DNA of 64,000 nucleotides from Prionace glauca (lineage: Eukaryota; Chordata; Chondrichthyes; Carcharhiniformes; Carcharhinidae): contig CM075760.1 of NCBI GenBank assembly GCA_037974335.1, positions 43,590,103 to 43,654,102 of the forward strand, given 5' to 3'. Position numbers and translations under genes: made by a program. The notes below the pieces were generated by a model, which had not been told where the DNA came from, ran no database searches, and was given only the letters and a program-made list of their open reading frames with translations. The number at the start of each line of letters is the position of its first letter. The stretch's first letter is position 1. Of this stretch, positions 10,070 to 20,095 are shown piece after piece.

Positions 10070-10225
10070 TGTCCCCTTTAATATATTTCAGAAATGAGAT
10101 GGGCACATGAAGGAAATAAACTTGCAGGGGAAAGGGAATATAGAAGGGGAATGGGACTGACTGGATTGTTTGACAGAAGTCAGCATGGACTTGAGTTACT
10201 GAATGGATTCCTTCTGAGTTGTAAT
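10070..10225 (+). mobile_element. LINE 3' tail fragment
   Basis: 'gaaggaaataaacttgcagg', then 'gggactgactggattgtttg', then 'gagttgtaatgactcgatga'. A similar copy is at 18275-18420. Confidence 0.5.
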
Positions 10226-10229
10226 GACT

Positions 10230-10445
10230 CGATGAGTGGAAACATATAACAGAACTACAGTGTTTCCTATTGGCTGATTCAGGCAGAGCTCTATTGTGGC
10301 ATCACAATGCAGAAGTTGTCCAATGAGCTTCAGAGTGAAACTTCCTCCTCTGTGCGACATCTGGGAGGAAATCAATGTTTCCCCCTTTCCATTTCTTTTC
10401 TCATTCTGGGGGAAATTGGGGACTTGCAGCATCTGAAGGCAAAGT
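10230..10445 (+). promoter_or_regulatory. ZNF-2 proximal promoter, first exon and 5' splice site
   Basis: Inverted CCAAT (ATTGG) at 10269-10273, CCAAT at 10320-10324, then exon sequence 'ctgggggaaattggggactt' ending at GCAAA|GTAAGT, with the donor GT at 10444-10445. The same block, interrupted by a SINE and with GG instead of GT at the donor, is at 19240-19770. The conserved intron then runs to TTTTACAG at 10771-10778. Confidence 0.6.
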
Positions 10446-11065
10446 AAGTGAGTCCAGTCTGTACATTCCACTCATTTTTAGTCCAGTCATATGGGCATAG
10501 ATCTGTCTGGCAGCCTGCATGGAGATTTTCAGCTATGTGTCTCCAGGACAGGAAACAATGAGTATGCATCTGTCAATCAGCCTCAATCAGCACCTTCAGG
10601 AGAATTGGGAGGGTGAATATTAGATACAGCAGAGTGAGAATGGAGGGAGTTTGTGGGATGGAGATTTACAGCTTTTGGAAAATGAGAGAGGAAAGAATGT
10701 TCCATAGAAACTAGAATTGTCTGTTCTGGATTTCTATCCTGTATTGACACTGATGACTTGTGTCAATTTGTTTTACAGGAATCACAGGCTGAAATCTCAA
10801 ACATGAGGTTTAGATCTGGCAGAGTCATATTCGGGACCTGAATATCGTCAGCCATTGAGTCTGGAAGGAGATTTGAAAAGATTTCAAACATCAGTGTGAC
10901 TGGAAAAGCATCACACACTGCCAAATTCAAGTGAGTGTGTTCCAGTGCACTGACTGAAGAGCTTTAACCTGTTACACAACCTGAATAAATATCACACCAT
11001 TCACAGCGTGTGGACGAGGCTTCAACTGATTAAACACCCGAGGGAGAGGCAAGGACACCTGCACC

Positions 11066-11842
11066 ATGGAGAAACCATGGAAATGTGCAGACTGTGGAAA
11101 GAGATACAGATACCCATCTCTGCTGGATGCTCATCAGCGTAGCCACAATGGAGAGGGGCCGTTCATCTGCTCTCAATGTGGGGAGGGATTCATTCGGTTC
11201 CGCCACCTGCAGTCACACCAGCGACTTCACACTGGAGAGAAACCTTTCACCTGTTCTCAGTGTGGGAAGGGATTCACTCAGTCATCCAACCTGCTGACAC
11301 ATCAGCGAATTCACACTGGGGAGAGACCATTCACCTGCTCTCAATGTGGAAAGGGATTCAACCAGTTATCCATTCTGCAGACACACCAGCGAATTCACAC
11401 TGGGGAGAGGCCGTTCACCTGCTCTCAGTGTGGGGAGGGATTCAATCAGTTATCCAACCTGCGGACACACCAGCGAGTTCACACTGGAGAGAGACCATTC
11501 ACCTGCTCTCAGTGTGGGAAGGGATTCACTGACTCATCCAGACTGCGGAGACACCAGCGAGTTCACACTGGGGAGAAGCCATTCACCTGCTCTCAGTGTG
11601 GGAAGGAATTCAACCAGTTATCCAATCTGCGGACACACCAGCGAATTCACACTGGGGAGAGGCCATTCACCTGCTCTCACTGTGGGAAGGGATTCACTGT
11701 GTTATCCACTTTACATAAACACCAGCGAGTTCACACTGGGGAGAGGCCGTTCACCTGCTCTCAGTGTGGGAAGGGATTCACTGTGTTATCGACTTTACAG
11801 AAACACAAGCGAGTTCACACTGGGGAGAGGCCATTATCCTGA
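11066..11842 (+). CDS. ZNF-2: C2H2 poly-zinc-finger protein, 9 fingers, C-terminus lost to a stop
   Basis: A probable DNA-binding transcription regulator. The start MEKPWKC has a good initiation context (CACCATGG) and is shared with ZNF-3, -4 and -9. Nine fingers follow: the first is the [11 protein letters not shown] type and the rest are CSQCGKGF or near, with TGERPF or TGEKPF linkers. Helix strings repeat (QLSNLRT twice, VLSTL twice), a sign of recent internal duplication. The frame ends with TGA at 11840-11842, where the repeat has TGC (first Cys of finger 10). Reading on in the same frame to 12064 gives three decayed fingers (lost cysteines) ending HQQVHE. The exon starts at 10779 after TTTTACAG, and the region before the ATG holds a decayed leader and a ghost finger. 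The 3' flank to about 12240 resembles that of ZNF-6. Confidence 0.85.
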   Translation: MEKPWKCADCGKRYRYPSLLDAHQRSHNGEGPFICSQCGEGFIRFRHLQSHQRLHTGEKPFTCSQCGKGFTQSSNLLTHQRIHTGERPFTCSQCGKGFNQLSILQTHQRIHTGERPFTCSQCGEGFNQLSNLRTHQRVHTGERPFTCSQCGKGFTDSSRLRRHQRVHTGEKPFTCSQCGKEFNQLSNLRTHQRIHTGERPFTCSHCGKGFTVLSTLHKHQRVHTGERPFTCSQCGKGFTVLSTLQKHKRVHTGERPLS

Positions 11843-12064
11843 TCTCAGTATGGGAAGGGATTCACTCGACTATCCCACTTGCTGAGACATCAGCGTGGTC
11901 ACACTGGAGAGAAACCATTCAGCTGCTCTGCACGTGGGAAGGGATTCAGTGATTCAACCAGCCTGTGGAGACATCAGTGTGTTCACACTGGGGAGAAACC
12001 ATTCACCAGCTCAGTGTATAGAATTTCATCCCAGCTGCTGAAACACCAACAAGTTCACGAATGA
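11843..12064 (+). pseudogene. Lost C-terminal fingers of ZNF-2
   Basis: In frame with ZNF-2 after its TGA. Three finger-like units: one lacking its first cysteine (SQYGKGF), one with ARGKGF in place of xCGKGF, and a last without a zinc knuckle before [12 protein letters not shown]. Loss of zinc ligands suggests relaxed selection after the stop. Confidence 0.75.
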
Positions 12065-12309
12065 TATTCAGGGTTGGATTCTGCTGTTACTGTTTCAGCT
12101 CTCAGTTACATCCAGGACTGCATTTTGTTCATTCTCACAGCAGGTCAATGGGGAGGGTTTCTTTCTGCTGGACTGGCTGGTCTCATGGCTTTGCCTCCAG
12201 TGGGCTGATGCTCTTTGAGCTTTGTTGCGATTGCCTGGTTTCAGATTTAACAAGAATGACAGAGTGACAGGGTGTTAGGAAGTTCAGAGATATTTAGTCA
12301 GTATTTCTG

Positions 12310-12640
12310 TTTGAAACCCCCCCAGATGCCGATCCAATTTCCTTTGTAATTGATTGTTTCCACTTCCTCCACCCTCGTAGGGAGCAGGTTCCAAGTCAAT
12401 ACCATTCGCTGCAGTAAAATATTCTTCCTCACATTCCTCCCCCTGCATCTCTGACTCAAAACCTTAAATCTGTGTCCACCCTCGTCCTTGTCCCATCAGC
12501 GAATGGGAACAATTTTTCTTTGTCCACCTTATCTAAATCTGTCAGAATCTTGTCCACCTCTGTCAAATCTCCCCTCAACCCTTTGCTCCAAGGGGAACAA
12601 CTCCAGCCTGACATTGACAATAAAGAACAAACTAACAGAA
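12310..12640 (-). mobile_element. LINE C-terminal RT/3' fragment
   Basis: Minus-strand peptides resemble the CR1 C-terminus: RFKVLSQRCRGR, then NILLQRMVLTWNLLP. The plus strand shows 'cccatcagcgaatgggaaca' and 'tcaaatctcccctcaaccct'. Confidence 0.65.
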
Positions 12641-13490
12641 TATGTTAATAACTGAAATCAAATGGGAATGTTGAATTTCTGTTTTAAAGAGATTGTGGAT
12701 ATATTGTCCTGGACAATAATGAAATTGGGATAACTCATCTTGGATGTGGTTGAATGGAATATATCAATCTGGTATCCACCTACAGTTAGTGAAAGTCTGG
12801 AATGAGTAGCTGGAAATCACTCCAATAGCATTGTGGCTGTATTTACAGGCATTGTAACAGTTCAAGAAGGCAGTGTTGGGGTTGAGCATGGCCGAGGCAG
12901 CTACATACAGACACATTCTGTTATAATTGAAGGACTGCAGATTGAATGTGAGGCATGATGAGACTGGACTATCTTGACCACATTCCTGTGACAGCTCAGT
13001 TTCTGCAATTACAGACCATTAAAGCTGTTTAGCAGAGCCCTGACAGAGGACCTGGTGAGAATATTTACTCAGAATGAGTTGGAATTAAACTTATCCCAGG
13101 ACTGGCTGGTGTTCAGTGGCTGAGATACCTGAATCTGTAAAAAGTGGGGTCTGACCAATCAACAAACAGTGGTAGGTAGTTGGTTAAGAAATTAAGAAGT
13201 GTTCTCAGGGATTGTTTAATTTATCTTAAATTTGTGATAAAAACGGTGACTGATTTGTGACCCGATAGTCAGTGAAGTGATGGTATATTCCAAGTAGCAC
13301 TGGACTGAAAAGTGGATCCTTTGAGAGTAGATCTGAATGGTTATTATCTTACCCCATCATGGCCAGTGAAAAATCGAGTGGGTACCGGACAGGTCTCTTA
13401 CCTGCCATTTGGAAACTAAGAACACAAAACCTATCGATAAAATGGTTTGAGAACAGAGCCATTTCGTGTCTGGATGACACTTCATTAAGA
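12641..13490. other. No recognised feature
   Basis: No open frame longer than noise and no repeat shared with the rest of the window could be recognised. Confidence 0.4.
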
Positions 13491-13494
13491 GCTC

Positions 13495-13600
13495 TGATAA
13501 AGGGTCATCCAGACTCAAGACATTGACTCTATTCTCTCTCCACAGATGCTGTCAGACTTGCTGAGATTTTCCAGCATCCGCAGTATTTCACTTTTATGAT
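13495..13600 (+). repeat. Short dispersed repeat ('cagatgctgtcagac' type)
   Basis: 'actctattctctctccacag', 'atgctgtcagacttgctgag', 'attttccagcatccgcagta'. The same unit recurs at 26230-26285, 44813-44890 (inverse), 56040-56110, 57355-57450 and elsewhere, and contains a splice-acceptor-like TTCCAG. Confidence 0.8.
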
Positions 13601-14139
13601 AAAATGAGATTTGGAATCCCCACGACCCTCCCCAAAACAGAGGGAGTGGTGGGAGAGGTAAAAAAGGGTAAGAATGAAGAAGTCTGGCTTCTGATTCTCC
13701 GAGCCCATGTAGAATTAACACAATGAGTGAATCAGTTTATAAAGCACAGAAGTTACCATCCCTAACTATAACTGATCAAATTACAATAATTAGGTTGAGG
13801 AATGTAACAAAAAACAGAATAGATGAAGTTTAAAATCAAGTTTGTTTTGTTGTTAGAAAAGTTTTTAAATTTTGTAAAGTGCCATAATTATGTGCCAAGT
13901 TTTTTCTGCTCACTCCCCACCCCTTTAGGGTCTGTTGAAAAGTTAACCCTTTCAGCAGTCAGTTGATTTGTTTTTACATCAATCGGAAACTCATGTCTAT
14001 TTTAGTTTATAATTGTGGATTTATTTGAACTGGTTAAATCTGGAAATTTTAAGTGAATCCTGGAGGAATTTGGAATAACTGAGAATTCTCTCATTGTCAC
14101 CTCAACCCCAGATAAAGAACAAAAATTTTACAGGTGGTA
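13601..14139. other. No recognised feature
   Basis: AT-rich sequence without recognisable genes or repeats. Confidence 0.4.
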
Positions 14140-14540
14140 ATGGTAACTCAATAAACTGTTTGTCGATTGAATCAGGCTTGAGTGTTGAATGATTCTTCTG
14201 AATACATTGCCCCCAACACATTGGGTACATTACCACTGGAGAGCAGGTATTGCCAAAACCTTCAGAGAATACAGACTCACGAAAGCCAGTGTCCCAGTTT
14301 GAAGACTTATCTTTTATTTGACCAACAATCGAAGGGAAACATTATTGGACAGTTTAATACCTCTCTAGAAGAGAAGTATCCTGATCTCTGCAATAACTGA
14401 CATAAAATGCTTAGGATAGATCAATTATACATTCTTCATGTCAAATTCTCCCGCCTTTCATTAGTTGTGAACCAATCATTTTCCATACAAAGAAAATCAT
14501 TCATACTTTAATCATTAATTGCATTTTACCCTCTGACATT
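14140..14540 (+). repeat. Dispersed repeat shared with 59690-60245
   Basis: 'aggtattgccaaaaccttca' and 'gactcacgaaagccagtgt' at 14246-14300, and 'ggatagatcaattatacatt', match 59933-60130 in order. The family is unknown. An AATAAA near the left edge (14147) would fit an old retroelement terminus, but no coding part is visible. Confidence 0.5.
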
Positions 14541-14569
14541 CAATGTCATTTAACTTAATGCTGGTAGTG

Positions 14570-15225
14570 TCTAAAATGCCTAATGGTTTAAAATTTCTCA
14601 AACTTATCAGGAATTTTCTCCAACAGCTTGCCATTGCGGAGCTCGGTGTACAGCACTTGTTTCGGGAATCTTGTGTGGGGCTTGAGGACAATGTGGCCTG
14701 CCCATCACAGCTGGTCTACTGTGACCAGTGCCTCCCTACTGGGGATATTGGCCTGGGGGAGGACGCTCACTTTGGTATGCCTATCCTACCAGTGGATTTG
14801 CAGGATTTTGTGGAGGCAACTTTGGTGACATCTCTCCAGGGATTTGAGGTATCTGCTGTTCACTGTCCATGTTTCTGATGGATACGGGAGGGCGGGGACC
14901 ACAGCTGCTCTGCAGACCATGAGCTTGGTGCCTACGATTTGAGGTCTCGGGCTCCGAACACTCTGTTCCTCATGTGCCCGAAGCCTGCACTGGCGTATTG
15001 GAGTCACTGCTGGATTTCATCGCCGATGTCTGCCTGTGCCAGCAGGAGGCTCCCAAGGTGTGGGAAATGATCCACATTGTCCAGGAGCTCACTGTGGATT
15101 TTGGTGGTCGGGAGGGGGAGCAGGAGTGGGCTGGGAGAGAACCTTTGTTTCCTGGATGTTTAGTCTGAGGCCCATTCTCTCACAGGCCTCACTGGAAGCA
15201 TCAACGATAGTTTGTAGATAAGTTT
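14570..15225 (-). mobile_element. Non-LTR retrotransposon RT C-terminal fragment (RTE-like?)
   Basis: Minus-strand peptides read TKLMVCRAAVVPALPYPSE, then TWTVNSRYLKSLERCHQSCL, then WAGHIV further on. These are typical of a non-CR1 LINE with the YxSETWT and CLxKIL motifs. The RT part upstream of this is at 16025-16260. The two were split by later insertions. The clade is uncertain: RTE is my first guess. Confidence 0.6.
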
Positions 15226-15300
15226 AACCTTGTTTATTGCTGTCACAAATAGGCTTACGTTAATGCTACAATAAAGTTACTGTGAAAATCCGCTAGATCA
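15226..15300 (-). mobile_element. SINE tail fragment, subtype 2
   Basis: 'caaataggcttacgttaatg' and 'ctacaataaagttactgtga', the antisense 3' end of the SINE subtype that is complete at 41700-42015 and 56222-56520. Confidence 0.65.
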
Positions 15301-15665
15301 ACCATTGAGTGTGCTCACAGACACACTCAGATTGTGGACAAAGCCCAATCCCTCACTCAAACCAGTCTCCCACTGCCTTGGAAAAGCAGCCATCATTAAG
15401 TACCCCCACGCACCCCGGACATTCTCTCTTCCATCTTCGTCCATTGAGAAAAAGAGACAAAAGTCTGAGGACATGTATCAACCAAGTCAAAAACAGCTTC
15501 TTGTATGCTGTCAGCAAACTTTTGAGTGGACCTAACACATACACCTCTGACTGTAACATTCTGCACTCTCTCCTTCCCTTTGTACAGTATGCTGTCTGTA
15601 TAGCGTAAGAAACAATACTTTTCACTGTAAACTAATACACGTGACAATAATAAATCAAATCAAAT
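15301..15665 (+). mobile_element. Retroposon with AATAAATCAAATCAAAT tail
   Basis: Ends 'agaaacaatacttttcactg', 'taatacacgtgacaataata', 'aatcaaatcaaat'. The same element lies on the minus strand at 56990-57330. Family unnamed here. No coding capacity seen. Confidence 0.65.
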
Positions 15666-16020
15666 AGGCATTTTTAAATTTAATTTGTGGGACATGGGCA
15701 TCGCTGGCTGGCCAGCATTTATAGCCTATCCCTAGTTGCCTGAGGGCATTTGAGAGTTAACCACATCACTGTGGCTCTGGAGTCACATGTAGGCCAGACC
15801 AATGAAGGACAGCAGATTCGCTTCTCTAAAGGACATTAATGAATCAGATGGGTTTTTACAACAATTGACAATGGTTTCATGGTCATCAGTAGGTTCTTAA
15901 TTTTTTTTATTGATTTCAAGTTCCACTATCAGCCATGGTGGGATTCGAACCCAGGTCTCCAGAACATTAGCTGAGTTTTTGGATTAATAGTTTAGTGATA
16001 ATACCACTAGGCCAGCAGTA
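15666..16020 (-). mobile_element. tRNA-derived SINE, second type, nearly full length
   Basis: On the minus strand it opens with a tRNA-like head: A box near TGGCCTAGTGG and B box GGTTCGAATCCCACC (plus-strand 'ggtgggattcgaaccc' at 15938). The conserved central domain ('ggtttcatggtcatcag' on plus) follows, then the tail 'ctggccagcatttatagcc' (plus). It inserted into the LINE whose pieces flank it. Confidence 0.75.
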
Positions 16021-16024
16021 CCCC

Positions 16025-16260
16025 CCCACCAGAGTCTGCATACTGCAGCCTGATGACTGAGATTGGGATGGTCTTGGTTCTGGCCTGGTGGGGTGGGACA
16101 TTGAAAGCTTCCCACTGGTCCAGTAGATGAGCTCAACTCCAGCGGGAAGCTTCATGGTGCTGGGGTGGAGTGTTGATGCGGGGAAGGTGGGGATGGATGT
16201 TGATGCGATGATGCAGCCCTACTTGACCCCAGTTTGCACTCGTACTGATCGCCTCACCGT
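16025..16260 (-). mobile_element. RT catalytic part of the LINE continued at 14570-15225
   Basis: Minus-strand frames give VQTGVKQGCIIAST (RT motif GVKQGCVLAPT) and LQYAD (the YADD box region). Same orientation and order as the downstream fragment. Confidence 0.6.
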
Positions 16261-16261
16261 A

Positions 16262-16788
16262 GGATGAATGTGATTGCACTGGAGGGGATTCAGAGGAGGT
16301 TCACCAGGATGTTGCCTGGGATGGAGCAGCTGAGCTATAAGGAGAGACTTGATAGGGTTGGATTGTTTTCTTTAGAGCAGAGAAGGCCGAGGGGGGACAT
16401 GATTGAGGTGTACAAGATTATGAGGGGTATGGACAGGGTGGATAGGAAGCAGCTTATTTGAAGGATCAATAATGAGTATCCCTTATTTGAGGATCAATAA
16501 TGAGGTGGCATCATTTTAAGGTGAGAGACAGGAGGTTTTGGGAGATTTGATGATAAATGTTTTCACCCAGAGGGTGGTGGGAGTCTGGAATTCACTGTCT
16601 GGGAGGGTAGTAGAGGCAGAAAACCTCACAACCTTTAAAAAGCACATGGATGAGCACTGGAATGTTTTGACAGTTCAAAACCATCAGCCAAGTGCTGGAA
16701 AATGGATTAGTGTAAATTTAGTATAGTTTTGTCAGTGCAGACTCGATGGGCTGAAAGGCCTCTTCTGTACTGTATGACTCTATGAGTT
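16262..16788 (+). mobile_element. CR1-type LINE 3' end abutting ZNF-3
   Basis: RT C-terminal peptides (ALEGIQRRFTRMLPGMEQLS) followed by 'gatgggctgaaaggcctctt' and a tail 'tatgactctatgag'. Its last bases form the ZNF-3 stop codon on the opposite strand. Confidence 0.85.
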
Positions 16789-17540
16789 GTGAACTTGCTG
16801 GTGTTTCTGCAGTCGGGATGACTGAGTGAATCCCTTCCCACACACAGTGCAGGTGAACGGTCTCTCCCCAGTGTGAACTCGCTGGTGTGTCCGCAGGGCA
16901 GATGACGATCTGAATCTCTTTGTGCAGTGAGAGCAGCTGAACGGTCTCTCCTCAGTGTGAATGCGCTGGTGGGACATCATTAGCTGAAGCTTTTGAAATC
17001 CCTCCCACAGTCAGAGCATTTAAAGGGTCTCTCCTGGATGTGAATGACATTGTGCCTCAGCAAGTAGGGCAACTGACTGAAATCTTTCCCACACACTGGG
17101 CAAGTGAACGGCCTCTCCCCAGTGTGAACTAACTGGTGTCTCCGCAGGCCTGATGCCACACTGAATCCTTTCCCACACACAGAGCAAGTGAACGGCCTCT
17201 CCCCAGTGTGAACTCGCTGATGGCTCTGCAAATCAACTAACTGAGTGAACCCCTTCCCACACACAGAGCAGATGAAAGGTCTCTCCCCAGTGTGAAATCG
17301 GTGGTGTCTCTGCAGACTGGATAACCGAGTGAATCCTTTCCCACACACAGAGCATTTGAATGGCCTCTCCCCAGTGTGAACTCGCTGGTGTCTCTGTAAA
17401 TCAATTATCTGAGTGTATCCCTTCCCACACACAGAGCAGGTGAACGGTCTCTCCCCAGAGTGACTGCGCTGATGAATTTCCAGCTGAGACGGAAAACTGA
17501 ATCCTCTCCCACAGTCCCCACATCTCCATGGTTTCTCCAT
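16780..17540 (-). pseudogene. ZNF-3: C2H2 zinc-finger gene broken by a frameshift
   Basis: The start MEKPWRC at 17540 sits in the strong context GCACCATGG. Six intact fingers follow ([10 protein letters not shown], then CSVCGKGF-type units, then CPVCGKDF). A seventh, [13 protein letters not shown], hits a stop at 16980-16982. A small indel there shifts the frame. The rest of finger 7 (LMSHQRIH) and fingers 8 and 9 continue in another frame from 16980, with an overlapping TAATG. The intact homologue of this joint is [14 protein letters not shown] in ZNF-9. The final codons, VHNS then TAG, run into a LINE tail that supplies the stop. A six-finger product is still possible. The exon starts at 17901 after TTTTACAG. 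Confidence 0.85.
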
Positions 17541-17901
17541 GGTGCAGGTGTCCTTGTAACTCTCCAGGTTAAACAATCAGTTAAATCTCACACAGAACAC
17601 AGGTACAGTCTCTCCCCACTGTGAATGCTGCGATGTATTTTCAGGCTGTGTAACTGGTTAAAGTTCTTTCTGTACTCAGTGCACTGGAACACTCTCACTC
17701 AACTGTGTGTATGTGTCTTGATGCTTTTCCAGTCAGACTGATGCTTAAAATCTCCTTAAGCAGATAGAACAGTGAAACATTTCTCCTTCTAGATTCAAAA
17801 GTCGATGATATTGAGGTCCCGGCAAATTGAGTGACTCTATCAGATGTTGATGTGACGTTTGCTTTGAGATTTCTGTCTGTAAATCCTCATCTTCTGATAT
17901 C
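17541..17901 (-). other. ZNF-3 leader exon with ghost finger
   Basis: Directly after the acceptor the minus strand reads ISEDEDLQTEISKQTSHQ, HLIESLNLPGPQYHRLLNLE, then CSICLRRF and a stop: the best preserved leader of the family. Between it and the MEKPW start lies a finger-like unit (FQCTEYRKNFNQLHSLKIH) that has lost a cysteine, followed by LYLCSV and a stop. Translation therefore probably now begins downstream. Confidence 0.65.
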
Positions 17902-17903
17902 CT

Positions 17904-18200
17904 GTAAAAGGAGTTCACAAATATCATCAGTGTCAGTACAGAATAGAAATTCAGGACAGACAATTCTAGTTTTCTATGGCACATTCTTTCCTCTCTCAGT
18001 CCACAAAAGCTGTAAGTCTCCATCCCACACACTCTCCCTCCATTCTCATTCTGCTGTATCTAATGTTCACCCTCCCAATTCTCCTGAAGGTACCGATTGA
18101 CAGACCCATGCTCACTGTTTCCTGTCCTGGACACAGAGAGCTGAAAATCTCCATGCAAGCTGCCAGACAGATGTCTATAATACTGGATAAAAGTATAATA
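17904..18200 (-). other. Conserved intron upstream of ZNF-3
   Basis: This stretch (minus strand) aligns with 10490-10778, 19825-20095 and 63737-63960, e.g. 'tctccctccattctcattct' and 'cccaattctcctgaaggta'. It is intron to the finger exon, ending in TTTTACAG. Confidence 0.65.
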
Positions 18201-18274
18201 TACAGGACATTATTACTTGAGTAGTGGTAGAACAGGGATTTGAGGAAGATTAATATCTAGGTCGGCAGAGCACA

Positions 18275-18420
18275 AATCTAGAACTCGCTGCCTATGAGGA
18301 TGGTGAAACAGAAGATGTTCAATAATTTCAAAATGAAATTGGGTGGGCGCTTGAAGGAAATAAAACTTGTAGAGGAATGTTGATAGAGGGAAAGAAAAGG
18401 ACTGATTGGTTCGTTCTGCA
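18275..18420 (+). mobile_element. LINE 3' tail fragment
   Basis: 'ttcaaaatgaaattgggtgg' and 'cttgaaggaaataaaacttg', matching 10070-10225. Confidence 0.45.
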
Positions 18421-18424
18421 AAGA

Positions 18425-18552
18425 ATCAATCTGCGGTCTATAAGGTGATGTGGAGATATTAAGGTTGGACTGGGGTGGGAGCAGTGCTCCGAAAACTCGT
18501 ACTATCAAATAAACCTGTTGGACTTTAACCTGGTATTGTGAGACTTCTTACT
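18425..18552 (+). mobile_element. Penelope-like element 3' end, small inverted form
   Basis: Starts with the antisense of the element's terminal tail ('gatgtggagat' and 'ttggactggggt'). It then runs in sense: 'gtgctccgaaaactcgtact', 'aaataaacctgttggacttt', 'aacctggtattgtgagactt'. A truncated inverted arrangement like those near 32 kb and 33.7 kb. Confidence 0.55.
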
Positions 18553-18755
18553 GTCCATAAGATGTACAGGTTAGGTTGATTAGCCATGCTCAATTGCCAC
18601 TTAGTGTCCCAGGATGTGTGGGTTGGGGGATTAGCAGGATAAATCCGTCGTACTACAGGGAGAGAGTCTCTGAAGAATGCTCTGTTGGAGAGTCAGTGCA
18701 GACTTGATGGGCCGAAAGGCCCCCTTCTGCACTGCAGGGATTCCATGACTCGAGT
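18553..18755 (+). mobile_element. tRNA-SINE, 3' part
   Basis: 'ccataagatgtacaggttag', 'gtgcagacttgatgggccga', 'ttctgcactgcagggattcc'. Confidence 0.75.
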
Positions 18756-18839
18756 TGCCCAATAGACTCCTGTGCTGCAATGACTTTATGACTGGAAATA
18801 TATAATGTGGCTACAGTAATATATTACAGAACTGGAAAT

Positions 18840-19310
18840 AATAAGAAATGGAAAGGGGGTGGGGGAAGGAAAGTATTTTACTCACAAATGTTGGAGACAG
18901 CAGCAAGTTTTCTGAAGCTCAATCTTCATTCACACAGAGCCCATGCTCTGATTGGCTGGAGGACCAGAGTTCTTCCGGTCCTCCAACTCTCCTATCTCAG
19001 CTCGCTGGTCACGGAGGGTGGGAACAGCCCCGCACATGCGCAGGTTGCCCTCTCCCTTGGACATGCGCACTCCTGGGCCGGGGGGAGGGGAGATCAGCAA
19101 GCGGCTCCTCGCTCTGGCCGGAGCCGCCAGCCGCTTGTCTGGAAACCTTGGCTCGAGGAGGAGAAGGGGAACAACGGGTGGGGGCGGGGCTCCCGGGTCC
19201 GCGCGCCTGCGCACTGGAATCCGGAGACGTCACCGCGGAGCAGAGTGATTCCTATTGGCTGATTTAATTCGGGGCTCCGGATGTTCGCCAATGAGCTTCA
19301 GAGTAAAGCT
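18840..19310. promoter_or_regulatory. CpG island promoter P3, probably bidirectional
   Basis: Very CpG-rich at 19010-19270, with ACATGCGCA twice, CTGCGCACT, GACGTCACCG and a GC-rich core. A CCAAT box (ATTGG at 18952) with the shared 'ggctggaggaccagag' module faces the minus strand. The exon after it ends in CAACATTT|GTGAGT (donor at 18884-18885), leading to ZNF-3. On the plus side ATTGG (19254) and CCAAT (19288) lead to the orphan exon 1. Long frames here are CpG-island artefacts. Confidence 0.7.
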
Positions 19311-20095
19311 TCCTCTCTGCAACAAAGAATCATAGAATCCCTTCAGTGCAGAAAGAGGCTCTTCGGCCCATCGAGTCTGCACTGACCACAATCCCACCCA
19401 GGCCCTACCCCTTTATCCCTACATATTTATCCGCTAATCCCTCTAACCTATGCATCTCAGGACTCTAAGGGGCAATCGTTAGCATGGCCAATCAACCTAA
19501 CCTGCACATCTTTGGACTGTTGGAGGAAACAGGAGCACCCGAAGGAAACCCACGCAGAGACAAGGAGAATGTGCAAACTCCACACGGACAGTGACCCAAG
19601 CCGGGAATCAAACCCAGATCCCTGGAGCTATGAAGCAGCAATGCTAACCCCTGTGCTACCATGCAACCCATCTGAGGGGGAACATTTGGGAGAAAATCAA
19701 TGTTTTCCACTTTTCATTTCTTTTCTCATTCTGGGGGAAATTGGGGACTTGCAGCAACTGAAGGGAAAGGAAGTGGATCCAGTCTGTATATTCCACACAA
19801 TTTTAGTCGAGTCATATAGATGTATATCTGTATGACAGCCTGTATGGAGATTTTCAGCTATGTGCCTCCAGGACAGGAAGCATGGATCTGTCAATCAGCC
19901 TCAATCAGCACCTTCAGGAGAATTAGGAGGGTGAATATTAGATACAGCAGAATGAGAATGGAGGGAGGGTGTGTGGGGTGGAGACTTACAATTTTTGGGG
20001 AATGAGAGAGGAAAGAATGTTCCATAGAAATTACAATTACCTGTTCTGAATTTCTATCCTGTACTGACACTTATTATTTTTGTAAAACTCTCTTA
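19240..20095 (+). pseudogene. Orphan promoter, exon 1 and intron of a lost ZNF gene
   Basis: Colinear with 10230-10778 of ZNF-2, apart from a SINE insertion at 19323-19667. The splice donor has GG at 19769-19770 where ZNF-2 has GT. The acceptor CTCTTACAG at 20088-20096 is followed at once by LINE sequence, not by a leader or fingers. The finger exon has been lost or displaced. Confidence 0.65.
19323..19667 (-). mobile_element. tRNA-SINE, full length
   Basis: A complete minus-strand copy. It starts on plus with 'agaatcatagaatcccttca' (3' end) and finishes with the tRNA head, antisense of TAGCACAGGGGTTAGCA with the B-box region GGGTTTGATTCCC. The ZNF-2 paralogue lacks it, which fixes the insertion point. 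The flanks share TGCAAC. Confidence 0.9.

Noticed and set aside
18807-19291. Several overlapping frames of 70-150 codons on both strands
   Set aside because: A GC-rich CpG island lowers stop frequency. The peptides are low-complexity Pro/Arg/Gly and overlap each other.
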